DNA of 64,000 nucleotides from Siphonodentalium dalli (lineage: Eukaryota; Mollusca; Scaphopoda; Gadilida; Siphonodentaliidae): assembly GCA_032622095.1 (NCBI GenBank), contig CP136069.1:50822760-50886759 (forward strand). Reading direction: 5' to 3'. Each line of letters opens with the position of its first letter. Position 1 is the stretch's first letter. This document shows positions 1 to 11,762 of the stretch, one piece after another. A program made the position numbers and the translations under genes. Under the pieces are notes generated by a model, which did no database searches, was not told the DNA's origin, and worked only from the letters and a program-made list of their open reading frames with translations.

Positions 1-1288
1 TTGTTTTTTTCAATGTTATTATTTTCCTTGTCAGAACAGGTCAGAGCATGAAAAAGTTGCCATGTTTTGTACTGGTGGAGTATGATCTCTACAGGATTAG
101 CCAGAGTAGAGATTCATGACATGATCTAGGGTAAGAGATACCAATCATACTGGGTATACCGCGTTCCATCAGAAGAAAACAAACACATTACAGCAAAACT
201 AATATGTGAAACACAGAAAAGATCATTAGACCACATTGTGATAGTTACAGTTATGCCCTGTGCCAATGCATTCTCTTATATATGCGAGTCGACCATAGGT
301 CGCCTCGCATATATAAGAGAATGCATTGGCCTAAAAAAATACTTTTTTTAACACCTTTTACCATTTTTTCTTACATTCTTTAACAATTTCATAATTTTTA
401 ATGTGTTAAGCCAATGCATTCTCTTATATATGCGAGGCGACCTATGGTCGACTCGCATATATAAGAGAATGCATTGGCACAGGGCCGTTCTGTTGGGTAA
501 AGGGTTAACTAAGAGATATATTCCTTGCATTGTTTTTTTCAATGTTATTATTTTCCTTGTCAGAACAAGTCAGAGCATGAAAAAGTTGCCATGTTTTGTA
601 CTGGTGGAGTATGATCTCTACAGGATTAGCCAGAGTAGAGATTCATGACATGATCTAGGGTAAGAGATACCAATCATACTGGGTATACCGCGTTCCATCA
701 GAAGAAAACAAACACATTACAGCAAAACTAATATGTGAAACACAGAACCGGTTCATTGACCACATTGTGATGGTTACAGTTATGCCCTGTGCCAATGCAT
801 TCTCTTATATATGCGAGTCGACCATAGGTCGCCTCGCATATATAAGAGAATGCATTGGCTTAAAAAAAATCTTTTTTTAACACTTTTTACCATTTTTCTT
901 ACATTCTTTAACAATTTTATAATTTTTAATGTGTTAAGCCAATGCATTCTCTTATATATGCGAGGCGACCTATGGTCGACTCGCATATATAAGAGAATGC
1001 ATTGGCACAGGGCCGTTCTGTTGGGTAAAGGATTAACTAAGAGATATATTCCTTGCATTGTTTTTTTCAATGTTATTATTTTCCTTGTCAGAACAGGTCA
1101 GAACATCAAAAAGTTGCCATGTTTTGTACTGGTGGAGAATGATCTCTACAGGATTAGCCAGAGTAGAGATTCATGACATGATCTAGGGTAAGAGATACCA
1201 ATCATACTGGGTATACCGCGTTCCATCAGAAGAAAACAAACACATTACAGCAAAACTAATATGTGAAACACAGAAAAGATCATTAGAT
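1..1288. repeat. 529-bp tandem satellite, about 2.4 copies, truncated at window start
   Basis: Landmarks repeat at an exact 529-bp offset (TTATGCCCTGTGCC at 251 and 780; GGGCCGTTCTGTTGG at about 482 and 1011). Each unit holds two F1 hairpins about 70 bp long, with centre TATGGTCGAC or GTCGACCATA. An AT-rich spacer of about 75 bp separates them, followed by about 300 bp of non-palindromic sequence. Copy three breaks off near 1288. Short peptides containing MHWHRAVLLGKG come only from this repeat. Confidence 0.9.
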
Positions 1289-1489
1289 TTTGGCACACTC
1301 GGGGCTCATTATATGTAAATTACATGTGTAGTTTTTACAATGTGTCTGTGATGCTGGGACAAGGTGATAGAACAATTGTGAAAGTAATGGTATATCACTC
1401 CGTGAAAACAATACCTAAAAACAAACTAATGGTATATCGCTGCGAGGAAACAGTGTGTATTAACACAAATATGCATTCTCCACAACCCT

Positions 1490-1930
1490 GACTTTAGTGT
1501 GCCTGTCATTTGCAGAATGAGGTCCCCAGAGGGTGAATTTAGTGAAGCTATCCCACATAGTGGGCTAGCATCACTAAATTCACCCTCTGGGGACCTCATT
1601 CTGCTTAGGCCTCATCTTCTCTGGAAAGTTTCTTTATTATCAAATTTCTATAGAAAATTCTTCACATAGATTCTATTTCTTTCTTAGTTTATCTATATCG
1701 CCAAATTGGCAGACGACACATTGCATAATCGAGGTTCCCAATGGGTGTACATCACAATATTCACCATTTGGGAACTTCAATCTGAGTCTATGTCTCCCAT
1801 AGGAGATGAAGTCATGCAGAATGAGTTCCCCAGATGGTGAATTTAGTGATAGCCCGCTATGCAGGATAGTGTCACTATATTCACCTTCTGGGGACCTCAT
1901 TCTGCAAATGACAGGCACACTAAACTCAGG
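1490..1930. mobile_element. F3 foldback MITE, full length
   Basis: Starts TTTAGTGTGCCTGTCATTTG and ends in its inverted complement (GACAGGCACACTAAACTCAGG). Each end carries a palindrome built on AGAATGAGGTCCCCAGAGGG, with an AT-rich spacer between. No coding capacity; the repeated MRSPEGE peptides are its translation. Confidence 0.85.
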
Positions 1931-2332
1931 CTTGTTTCTCCAGGCAAAGTCAAGTCAACACTGTTTATTTTAATTTCTACAGTTCTTTGAAAATATTTCC
2001 AACCCGTCTGAATCAAATTAGGAATGGATGTTGATTTTTTTTGCGATTCATGCAGTATGGATTCAAGTTAGTCTGACATCCTTTTTCAATATACTCAACT
2101 ACAATAATGAATGATTATCGTGCGCACAATTTCAACAATATTCTTTCCGTTTTAGTCACGCAATCCATACAATGTGTAAGTAAGGTGGGTCCAGGGTCCA
2201 AGGCCACATGATATAATTCCAACCAACCAATCTCTGGCATTCAGCATGAACGTACTAGTATTTACGATTACAAATCTATGTTATCCTTTCTTTTCCTCAG
2301 TTTTCATGGGAAAGATCCTAGCAACATCTTAG

Positions 2333-2600
2333 TTTAGCCCTTTCTAAATTAAATACTCATTGATGAGTAGTTCCCCAAGGAAATGTTCAGATAATAAGTT
2401 CAACAAACAACCAGTTGAACTCATAATCTAAACATTTCCCATCATTGAATATGAATCATTCTGCTCTTGTTTTATCTGTTTTTCTGTCTGCCATCTGCTT
2501 TTATTACTTGAACACCCCTCCTTATAAATAATAGACCATTTCAATGTATACTTTTATAACTGTATGGGAGAATCCATTTAGTATATAAATGGTTGAGTGT
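2333..2600. mobile_element. TTAA-type MITE, ATACTCATTGACGAG family, decayed
   Basis: Contains AAATACTCATTGATGAGTAG and AAATGTTCAGATAATAAG followed by AGTTCAACA, and ends GGAGAATCCATTTAGTATA. Related copies lie near 13.1, 21.0, 22.2 and 31.8 kb, better copies ending GTATAGAAAGGGTTAA. Confidence 0.6.
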
Positions 2601-3905
2601 TTGTATCACTCTATGAAGATGTAAATAGCCGAGTATAGATATGCAAAGGGGTAAAATTTAAGAGAGTCAATTGTCTCTCGGGCGAGTTTACCTAAATATA
2701 TTCCAGAATATGTGAATCTTTTACCATTACAAAACTTTTCTACTTAAAAATTCTTCATTTTTTGAGCAAAATATTATCTTATAGAATTTTTTAACAAGTG
2801 GTGATCGTTTTGTGAATTACTTTACAATGAAGGAAAATCCACAAATAATAATATTCCCTGTATAAATTAACGAAATAAATTTTAAAATAAATTCAAACAA
2901 AATGGAAAAACATGAAAAATAAAAAAAGTAAACTCAATATATTCAAACCTTATCCAGACGCTGGCTCTATGAGGCTAAGTCGTTTCATTCTACATGCCCT
3001 CCTGAGATACCAATGCAGTCCCTCCGCCATTATTATGTCACCGAGCAAAATAATGCCTGGCTAATTGTAGTTAGAGTCGTGATTTAATAATTACCAACTG
3101 GAAATCGGGAAAATCCCACGTTACAAGTGACTAAGCAATGTAACTTGAACTGTTTGTGGGCTCCATTTTGCAAAACAACAATAACTGGGGATTCACAAAG
3201 CTACATTAAACATTTTAGCAACAAGATATCTATGTTCATACAATTATTTTTTTGTTTTATGAGTTATTTCAGTTGTGATTTATTGCTGCCAGAAACGATA
3301 GATGGCACCCGAAAATGTCAGATAGCAACTGCGATGCTCTTTTCTGGTTGGTTGTGGAATTTCTCCCATGACGTCATTTTAAAATGGCGGATGGATGGTA
3401 CTGGTCACTTATGACGACGAACATAGCAGAGCTACATAGAGACATAGTCGAGGCGACATAGAGCCAGCGTCTAGTCTAAATCAAACCGAGGTGCACAAGC
3501 AACATGACACACACAACAGGAACACGGGAGACCAAACACACTTACGTCGCCAATGTTTCCAAGGTGTTATAATAACCATGGTCATCATGGTTAAATAACT
3601 GCCGATTATCTGGTGGAAAACCTCTACAAAATATAGTTAGTCACTGCATTATTTCTAATCTGTTTGTTATGCAAACTGTATACTGTACATTCATCAGTAA
3701 GCCCAGGCAGCCCGTAAATGTTTTGTTGCAGGACCTCAGTTTTCATTCATTGTGTTAACCTAATGTTGTATTTTATACGAATAATGATGTATATTATTTT
3801 ATTTAATGAACACAATTTAGTGTTTAACTATGTTTGATAAATATTTTAAATAAGACACAACGATCGTCTTATGTAAAAAAAATTTGCGAAACACAATTGG
3901 GCAGG
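2601..3905. other. No gene recognised
   Basis: AT-rich, apparently low-copy intronic sequence. A 95-codon plus-strand ORF at 3127-3414 has no recognisable motif and no splice or codon support, so I do not call it. Confidence 0.5.
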
Positions 3906-3907
3906 TA

Positions 3908-4708
3908 CAGTAATGCCCTAAATAATTGACTCCTTAACCACAGCAGAATTATGGGTAACTTTTCAGGATTTAGTCGGAAATATGGCTTGTTGTGATTCAT
4001 CGGAAAGCTCTCGCTGAGCGCTTTCCGATGAATTTCAACAAGCCATATTTTCGACTAAATCCTGAAAAGTTACCCATAATTCTGCTGTGATTAACCCTTT
4101 GAGTGCCAGGTCCGATTTTTGTATCAACCCATATACCCTGTGCCAATGCATTCTCTTATATATGCGAGTCGACCATAGGTCGCCTCGCATATATAAGAGA
4201 ATGCATTGGCTTAACAGTTTGTTTTTTTGTTTTTTTTTATACAATTTTTTACAATTTTAATATATTTTATTATATTCTTTAACAGACTTATTGTGTATGT
4301 TTTTCAGGATTTAGTCGGAAATATGGCTTGTTGTGATTCATCGGAAAGCTCTCGCTGAGCGCTTTCCGATGAATTTCAACAAGCCATATTTTCGACTAAA
4401 TCCTGAAAAGTTACCCATAATTCTGCTGTGATTAACCCTTTGAGTGCCAGGTCCGATTTTTGTATCAACCCATATACCCTGTGCCAATGCATTCTCTTAT
4501 ATATGCGAGTCGACCATAGGTCGCCTCGCATATATAAGAGAATGCATTGGCTTAACAGTTTGTTTTTTTGTTTTTTTTTATACAATTTTTTACAATTTTA
4601 ATATATTTTATTATATTCTTTAACAGACTTATTGTGTATGTTTAGGGCCGATAATATCGGCCCCTGGCACTCAAAGGGTTAAGGAGTCAATTATTTAGGG
4701 CATTTCTG
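3908..4708. mobile_element. Composite: F2 palindrome split by a TTAA MITE, then internally duplicated
   Basis: The F2 ends are at 3908 (CAGTAATGCCC) and about 4708 (GGGCATTTCTG), flanked by TA. The F2 right arm is interrupted at its own TTAA by a CCCTTTGAGTGCCAGG element, whose other end (CTGGCACTCAAAGGG) restores TTAA before GGAGTCAATTATTTAGG. A 341-bp segment (3960-4300) is then repeated in tandem (4301-4641). The TTAA element itself carries an F1 hairpin. Confidence 0.85.
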
Positions 4709-4816
4709 TAGTATTAGTGAATTTGCCATGGATATTTCAATATTTTGCGGATAAGAGCTTATTTCTTTGATGTGTATGTGGATATGAGCATGATTTTTTG
4801 TCATCTTGATTCAGAG

Positions 4817-5083
4817 TTAACACTTCCATGAATGGAGCTTCCTGAAATTTTGCGGAAACCCTGTGCCAATGCATTCTCTTATATATGCAAGTCTCCCATA
4901 GGGAGCCTCACATATACAGTATAAGAGAATACATTGGCCTAACGATATTCACATTGACCTTGTAAGCCAGTGCATTCTGTTAAATATGCCAGGCTCCCTA
5001 TGGAGGACTGGCATATATAACAGAATGCACTGGCACATGATTTTTAATGCTGCATCAGCTCGCTCCCATCATGGAAAGGTTAA
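4817..5083. mobile_element. TTAA MITE with two F1-type hairpins
   Basis: TTAACACTTCCATGA at the left and TCATGGAAAGGTTAA at the right, with two inverted-repeat hairpins between (GCCAATGCATTCTC type and GCCAGTGCATTCTG type). Better copies elsewhere have TTAACCCTTTCATGA ends. Confidence 0.8.
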
Positions 5084-5184
5084 CCTGACATCAATTTACT
5101 CGCCCTCTTATTCCAAGTTTCCTTCGACATAATATGTTGGGATAATGCTGTTTTACGTCAAAGTCATGTGTACATGTCGTTCTA

Positions 5185-5397
5185 CAGTAATGCCCCAAGT
5201 AATCGACTCCTTAACCACAGCAGAATTATGGGTAACTTTTCAGGATTTAGTCGGAAATATGGCTTGTTGCCATTCATCGGAAAGCTATCACTGAGAGCTT
5301 TCCGATGAATGGCAACAAGCCATATTTCCAACTAAATCCTAAAAAGTTACCCACAATTCTGCTGTGGTTAAGGAGTCGATTATTTGTAGCATTGCTG
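5185..5397. mobile_element. F2 palindromic MITE
   Basis: A 213-bp near-perfect inverted repeat with TA on both sides. The centre is GAAAGCTATCACTGAGAGCTTTC and the ends are CAGTAATGCCC/GCATTGCTG. Confidence 0.9.
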
Positions 5398-5479
5398 TAT
5401 ATCAGGGTTTAGCATTGTTGACCCACTCACCTAAAATCCCCAATAACTGTAGTAAATGTCGCAACTGTGACAGGAAACT

Positions 5480-5750
5480 GATTTAACACTTTACCCAACA
5501 GAAGGGCCCTGTGCCAATGCATTCTCTTATATATGCGAGTCGACCATAGGTCGCCTCGCATATATAAGAGAATGCATTGGCTTAACACATTAAAAATTAT
5601 AAAATTGTTAAAGAATGTAAGAAAAAATGGTAAAAAGTGTTAAAAAAAGATTTTTTTTAGGCCAATGCATTCTCTTATATATGCGAGGCGACCTATGGTC
5701 GACTCGCATATATAAGAGAATGCATTGGCACAGGGCATAACTGTAACTAT
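5480..5750. repeat. Inverted partial copy of the 529-bp satellite unit
   Basis: Runs from ACTTTACCCAACAG through the two F1 hairpins (about 5515-5582 and 5661-5728) to GGGCATAACTGTAACTATC. This is the reverse complement of the satellite's hairpin module and flank. Confidence 0.8.
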
Positions 5751-6327
5751 CACAATGTGGTCAAGGAGCCGGTTCCAATGATATCCATATGTGTATGGTT
5801 CTATTGAGACAGACCGAAGATATTTTAGGCTGTTGAAGCTTTATTTGGCCGGTTGTGGCCGGTTTGTTGGGTAAAGGGTTATTCCATAACAAATATTATA
5901 TTTGATCTGAACTCAGGAATTGTCAACTCAAAGAAGTAATGTGATGTGAAAATATATTGTATCACAATGTTTACATAAATACGAACTCATTTGATCTCGC
6001 GAAATTACAATGTGAATTAAATGTAAACAAACCCAGGTTATTCATAATTACGTGGCATAGTCTATGCGCAATTTAACATGAAAGTTAGAATACAATACAT
6101 CATTGTGACCGTACTCATTAGCCGCAGCGACCAAGGCCTTATACACACCTGACTTTTTTCTGTGCTATATCTGTTTTAGATAGCTTGGACAATGTATTCA
6201 GCACCTAAAATAATACAAATCAAGACGGGTGAGCATGATCCTGTCCGACAGAAAAAACTAAATTTACTGAAATGTGAATCACAAACAAGAATCGCATCAG
6301 AGATGTGGGGTCAAGTTGAGGTAGCTA
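5751..6327. other. No gene recognised
   Basis: Non-palindromic intronic sequence between MITEs, with no motif recognised. Confidence 0.45.
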
Positions 6328-6538
6328 CAGTAATGCCCTAAATAATCGACTCCTTAACCACAGCAGAATTATGGGTAATTTTTCAGGATTTAGTCAGAAA
6401 TATGGATTGTTGCCATTCATCGGAAAGCTGTCACTGAGAGCTTTCCGGTGAATGGCAACAAGCCATATTTCCTACTAAATCCTGAAAAGTTACCCATAAT
6501 TCTGCCGTGGTTAAGGAGTCGATTATTTAGGGCATTAG
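6328..6538. mobile_element. F2 palindromic MITE
   Basis: A full palindrome with TA flanks. The last bases of the right end are slightly shortened (GGGCATTAG). Confidence 0.88.
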
Positions 6539-6629
6539 TATATGCCAAACACGGGCTTGGATTGAAAATTAATTAATTGTAACTGACTATCATACACAAT
6601 ACTGTTGAGGAAGTCTAACGTATCAAATA

Positions 6630-6802
6630 TTCACATAGGGAGCCTCGCATATATCAGAGAATACATTGGCCTAACAATATAGCTACCATGACCTTGTAAG
6701 CCAGTGCATTCTCTTATATATATGTATAAGAGAAATTAGCATGCCCTGACACATGATCTTTAAATCTGCACAAGCACAGCTCCCATCATGAAAGGGTTTT
6801 AA
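6630..6802. mobile_element. TTAA MITE remnant next to Vav exon 2
   Basis: Carries GGGAGCCTCGCATATA, TACATTGGCCTAACAATA and the CATGAAAGGGTTTTA terminus of the CCCTTTCATGA family. The left end is missing. It ends about 20 bp from the exon 2 donor. Confidence 0.7.
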
Positions 6803-6823
6803 GCATACAGAAAGAATACTCAC

Positions 6824-6940
6824 CTTCTTGAAGTCAGAAACATCAAATAAGTCTGAAGGTTCGAACAGATCGGAATCTTTCAGGTGGAATATTCTTTTGC
6901 AAACCAGTAAAAATGTCCTTATATTCTTTATGCACAGAAA
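6824..6940 (-). CDS. VAV: Vav-family Rho-GEF, exon 2 (C-terminal half of calponin-homology domain)
   Basis: The 39-codon exon reads [18 protein letters not shown], then [21 protein letters not shown], collinear with the second coding exon of vertebrate Vav (FLC.KNIRTFL...LF...DLFDV.DF.K). Splice sites are clear. The acceptor is TCTATCTTTCAG before codon TTT and the donor is AAG|GTGAGT; both are phase 0 and match exon 1. It follows exon 1 across an intron of 30,329 bp. The next exon would start near VIYTLS and lie at lower coordinates. I did not find it by eye between 1 and 6823, so it is probably outside the window. The C-terminal edge of a decayed TTAA MITE (CATGAAAGGGTTTTA, about 6787-6801) lies about 20 bp inside intron 2 from the donor. 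Autoinhibitory tyrosines and the DH, PH, C1, SH2 and SH3 domains are not in this window. Confidence 0.92.
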
Positions 6941-7254
6941 CTGAAAGATAGAAAATGAATATATATACATGTACATAACAAGGGATGGATGAATGAATAT
7001 ATAGAGAACACCTATAGTTTTTATTTGAATACCAGAAACATCTCATTCATGTCCAGAAAAAATATCAACTTTTCACTCGCGGCAGTCCAGCATGTACTGG
7101 GCATATTCGCGCTCACATACTAGAACATGTAACTGCCGGCAATCTACAGTGAAATAACAAAATCAAATATCACTGTGGCTTCCAGGATATACATACGACG
7201 ATCTATGTTTTGGTAATTTTCGGCTATTTTACAGGCAAGCATATAATATAATTA

Positions 7255-7379
7255 CAGTAATGCCCTAAATAATCGACTCCTTAACCACAGCATAATTATG
7301 GGTAATTTTTCAGGATTTATTCGGAAATATGGCTTGTTGCAATTCATCGGAAACAAGCCATATTTCCGACTAAATCCTG
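7255..7379. mobile_element. F2 MITE, right half deleted
   Basis: Left arm intact from CAGTAATGCCC. The right arm stops at ACTAAATCCTG. The flanks repeat TATAATATAATTAC on both sides (about 13 bp). Confidence 0.8.
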
Positions 7380-7462
7380 TATAATATAATTACATATTAA
7401 TTTCTAGAATTGCGATGTTCCTGATGTTCCATATTTACAAATCTGTACGGAGTATTTATTAA

Positions 7463-7833
7463 AGACATATTATGTACTTGTTCGGGTGCGTTAAACTGAT
7501 CAGTTAGTGTCCAGGCGCTATGACAGCTGGAGGAATGTACCATTCTACTAACATCGCCGAAAATCTCAAACAAATCGACCATACCACTCCATACAAAACA
7601 TCGTCTGACCTACGCTCAAATGTAAATATTTACTACTCAATTCGAGACGCATCTATCGGCAATAAACTAACAAAAATGATTTCGCCATCGATAGTCACTG
7701 CATTTAATTAATCTATAAGAATGGCGATGTGTGTTGTCAATTTGGATATAATATTTGAAAAAATTACTACTTTGAACAAGATTATTCTCCATTTGTATTT
7801 GATCACCCTACCGGAGTGTTTCACATCACTTTA
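7463..7833. mobile_element. TTAA MITE, CCGGTAGGGTGATC family
   Basis: TTAA then AGACATATTATGTACTTG on the left. On the right, GATCACCCTACCGGAGTG followed by TTTCACATCACTTTA. Three other copies are at 11405, 30677 and 31895. Confidence 0.7.
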
Positions 7834-7834
7834 C

Positions 7835-8121
7835 TCTTTCAGTGCCAGGGGCTGATCTCATCGGCCCTAATTTACGGTCTGTAAAGTGCCAGGGCCAATG
7901 AGATCGGCCCTAAAAAAAATTAAATTTTGGGTTGAATTTTTTTTGGGTATGCTTAAGCATGCTATAGCGAATTTAAAAGCAAACTGGATATTAAAGTCCT
8001 TAGGGGCATGTTATAACTCAAAACTATCACCAAGTATTCATAGTAATAATTTTGATGCCCATGAAAAACGTAAGATTCCCTGGCACTAAACCTAGAAAAA
8101 CAAGCCTGGCACTGAAAGATT
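7835..8121. mobile_element. Decayed MITE of the AGTGCCAGG family
   Basis: Inverted ends CTTTCAGTGCCAGGGGCTGA and CTGGCACTGAAAG resemble the TTAACCCTTTGAGTGCCAGG element at 19120. The internal sequence differs. Confidence 0.55.
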
Positions 8122-8179
8122 GATATACATTTTTCACTGTCGGTAGGTTTGATTACTAAATTATGGTACATGTACATAT

Positions 8180-8630
8180 CCAAGTCTGGATATAGTGTGT
8201 CTGACATTGACAGAATGAGGTCCCCAGACGATTAATTTAGTGATGCTACCATGCACATCGGGCTAGAATTACCAAAATCACCCTCTGGGGACCTCATTCT
8301 GCTTAGGTCTCATCATCTGGAAAGTTTTTTTTTTTCTATAATCTCAAATTAACATTGATTTTTTGTTACTTTTTCCATTATGTTCAGTTTCTAAATCACC
8401 TACTTTGCAGAAGATAAACTACATAATCGAGGTGACTAATTGGTGAACAACATCAACTATAACTGGGGAACTTTAAGCTGATCATAGATCTCCCTTAGCA
8501 GTTGAGGCCTAAGCAGAATGAGGTCCCAAAATTGTGAATTTGGTGATGCTAGCCTGCTGCGCAGGATAGTGTCACTAAATTCACCCTCTGTGGACCTCAA
8601 TCTGCAAATATCAGACAAACTATATCCAGG
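8180..8630. mobile_element. F3 foldback MITE, full length but diverged
   Basis: TATAGTGTGTCTGACATTGA at the left, an inverted AAATATCAGACAAACTATA at the right, and two AGAATGAGGTCCC palindromes with several mismatches. Confidence 0.75.
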
Positions 8631-9058
8631 CTTCTACCGTACATTACCTATTATACAAAATATCAAACATAAAGCCATTCAACATACTGTACCTGCAAAA
8701 TGGCCTAAAACACAAATATGACTCATTATAAAAATGTTCTTGGAGATAAATTATTATTATTACAGTATAAACACAGCAATGAGGGAGATAATTCGCGATA
8801 TCAATAGTTAGAAAACATAAAGGCATCTGTAGAGAGCGTACTCAAAGCACTGATCACCAATTTAAACACAATTTATTCCACAAAAACCACCGACTGCATT
8901 CATAAAACCACAAAAAGAGCAAAGCTATTAACCGCAAATCTGATTAGAACACCACAGACCACAAAGACAGGATGCTATAGAAGGACCCACTGACTGCCAC
9001 AAGCAGGAAGCATTCACTACCACACTCCCATACTATTAAACCAGCGATATCAGAGCTA

Positions 9059-9260
9059 CAGTAATGCCTGAAGTATATGACCTTTAACCACAGAAGATTT
9101 TTGAGAATTTTTTTAGGATTTAGTCGGAAATATGGCTTGTTGCCAATCATCGGAAAGCACTCACCGAGAGCTTTCCGATGAATGGCAGCAAGCCATACAT
9201 GTATTTATGACTAAACCTAATCCTCTGTGGGTCAGGGTTCGATTATTTAGGACATTACTG
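9059..9260. mobile_element. F2 palindromic MITE
   Basis: TA-flanked CAGTAATGCC...ACATTACTG palindrome, more diverged than most copies. Confidence 0.82.
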
Positions 9261-9609
9261 TATACATGTAGCTAGCATTCTTAGTATAGTTTCCACTGTC
9301 AGTCATGATAGAAGCATTAAGGACAAAGCACAGGCCCCTGGGGGGGAATAGAGACCTTTCACAAAATCACTATTACGATTACGGATAGGATATATTGTCC
9401 TAGTAAGGTGGACACCATCACAACTTACATAACGGTGAGAGGGTTCACTATATTCAGCTACACGTATATATTTGATGGACAAAGTAATGTGTATCTCTTT
9501 CAGATCCCAATTTCTTATCCATGTGTTATAGTAACTTATACATCACACAGATAATGTTAGAGCATCCCCAAGCAGGACCGGTGGCACATTCTTGACACAT
9601 CTGCACATA

Positions 9610-11034
9610 CTGTTATGCCCTTAGTAAATGACCCATTAACTGCAGTTTGCGGTTAAACCGTAACCTCACCACAGTTATTTGCCGTAACTGCGGTGGCATC
9701 GCAGTTACATGCGGTTAGGTTACCGCAGTTAATAACCCTTAATTGCAGATACACTGCACGTAAACGTTAACCTTCTGGTATTTGAATATTTAATGAGAAA
9801 GAGAGGTGTACTACCCATGCATCTACCAGTGAATGTTATCGTTTTGTGTTTTAGCGATCAAGGCAAAGTGGTAACTTCATAATCGACCAGGAGTTGATTG
9901 TATGTTTTTGTTATCACCATCGGTACTCAACACGATATATTTTATGTTTTAATCCCGACTTGTTGAAAACTGTATAATTTTGACGTATATGTTCTAGTAT
10001 ACGTCCGTTGTTCGGCTTGTGAAAAAATACATGCTTATATATGTTTGAAGCAAAGTAGAGTGCTGAATTTAATACTAGTAATAGTACATACGCAATTCGC
10101 GAATCTAGCTGGCGTGTCACGTTTGTAGTTAATTATGATTATATAGCAACAAATGCAAGATCGGAAAACTTAAATATCGGTTTCCGATATCCGAATAATG
10201 CCCGACGTTTGAAGAGTGCGGTTGTTCCGTTTAAACGCATTTTGTGACTATGTATTGTTTCCCTCACTTTACATTTATGATGCATGTGTGGGACTCTAAC
10301 CCCCACTTTATATTATTATATAATTATCCACTCGAATCCGTTTAAAATCCAGTGGCCATTTGATCCGTTTGAATGTGTTTTTTCCGTTTTGCGGTTGTTC
10401 CATTTTAAACGCGTTTTCCTTACATTGAAAGTGACCGGCACTCGTCAGCTAAATTGTCGAATAATTATATTTATATATAATTATATAAATATTTATTTTA
10501 TCCATGGTTAAAGTCGAAAATGGGCCGTAAGAATTCCGATTACCCGTCGGAGTTAGCCCAACTGTTATTTTCACCAAAAGGCTACTATAAAGTATACAAC
10601 ATTATAATAAAAAGAAATCCAAAAATAAATAAAACACACAAAAACACTTTTATTTTATCACACCATACATCACAATCTTCCGTTTACCCAAAACATAAAA
10701 TATTGGTATATGAATGTCTGTTCTATTTATCCAAAATAAATAGATCCACAACAAAAAATATTGATATTGAAAGGTACACTGGCATGTTATTTGGGCTAAC
10801 CTATCTAACGAGCATGGCAACTAAAACATGACACGCCATATACCACATATGGTATCTGTTCCATTAAGAGCGACATATACCGGTTTAACCGCGAAGTATC
10901 CGTTTTAACCGCACAATTTATTCGGTTCTCTTGCATTTTAAACGCATCATATAACCGCAGTTAGGTTAAAACGGAACGCAGTTAAACTGGGGTGCCACTT
11001 CAGTTAGATGGGCCATTTACTTTGGGCATAACAG
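9610..11034. mobile_element. 1.4-kb element with TA duplication and about 40-bp terminal inverted repeats
   Basis: The left end CTGTTATGCCCTTAGTAAAT follows TA at 9608-9609. The right end is the imperfect complement ATTTACTTTGGGCATAACAG before TA at 11035-11036. The interior carries repeated GTTTAAACGC/TTTTAAACGC motifs. A 103-codon plus-strand ORF (10520-10831, beginning MGRKNSDYPSELAQ) has no recognised transposase motif. Probably a Tc1/mariner-like or unrelated non-autonomous element. Confidence 0.7.
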
Positions 11035-11404
11035 TAGTTAAACTGCGTGGGGTATATTTAGTCTCACATAAGAACCCTGTGGGTAAAGATATAATTTTGG
11101 CCATATACTGACAGGATATTGTCCATATCCATAATCGTGCTTTTGCAAAAGGTCTCTAATACCAATATATATTATACTACTAGCTAAAACAGGCTCCCTT
11201 TGGGATCCTTTATTCAGCATCAGACTCAGAGGGGCCTGTGGCCCCTTTGTGCAATAGGGGCCTTTTTGTGCTCCATGAGCATTTTGAACTTAGACAGGTT
11301 CCCTCTCTGGAAGCCTTTATTCAATGGCAGCTCCTTTGTGTGCTTCACAAACATTGTCATTGTTCAATCTTTTTGTTTTATAAAAAAGTTAATTTATAAT
11401 TTAA

Positions 11405-11758
11405 AGTGATGTGAAACACTCCGGTAGGGTGATTAAATAGAAATGGAGAATAATCTTTTATTTTTACAAATATTATATACAAATTGACAACACACACCGT
11501 CATTCTTATATATTAATTAAATAGTGACTCTTGATGGCGAAATAGTTTTCGTTAATTTATCACCGATAGATGCGTCCCGAATCGAGTAGTAAATATTTAC
11601 AATTGAGCGTAGTTCCGACGATGGTTTCTATGGAGTGGTATGGTCTATTTGCTCGAGATTTTCAGCGATGTTAGTACAATGCCACATTCTGCCATTTGGC
11701 ATAGTGCCTCAATATTAACTGATCAGTTTCGTGCAACCGAACAAGTCAATAATATGAC
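11405..11758. mobile_element. TTAA MITE, CCGGTAGGGTGATC family (opposite orientation)
   Basis: AAGTGATGTGAAACACTCCG at the left after TTAA; ...AATAATATGACTTAA at the right. Homologous to 7463-7833 reversed. Confidence 0.72.
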
Positions 11759-11762
11759 TTAA

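Larger units (their letters stand above)
1..6823 (-). other. Vav intron 2, partial (continues beyond left edge)
   Basis: Sequence downstream of the exon 2 donor on the minus strand. No exon with Vav homology was seen by eye. It is occupied by the 529-bp satellite, an F3 element, three F2 elements and TTAA MITEs. A very short exon 3 could have been missed, because it would be below the length visible as an open reading frame. Confidence 0.6.

Noticed and set aside
403-648. ORFs encoding CILLYMRGDLWSTRIYKRMHW (also at 811, 4035, 4376, 53583)
   Set aside because: Translation of the F1 hairpin. Both strands give related peptides because the sequence is palindromic.
1673-1918. Family of ORFs encoding MRSPEGEFSD...LNSPSGDLIL peptides (also at 13616, 26202, 30013, 32789, 58364, 62709 and others)
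   Set aside because: They look like a conserved protein family but are translations of the F3 palindrome on either strand. The same peptide appears on both strands at one locus, with no start context, splice sites or conservation outside the element.
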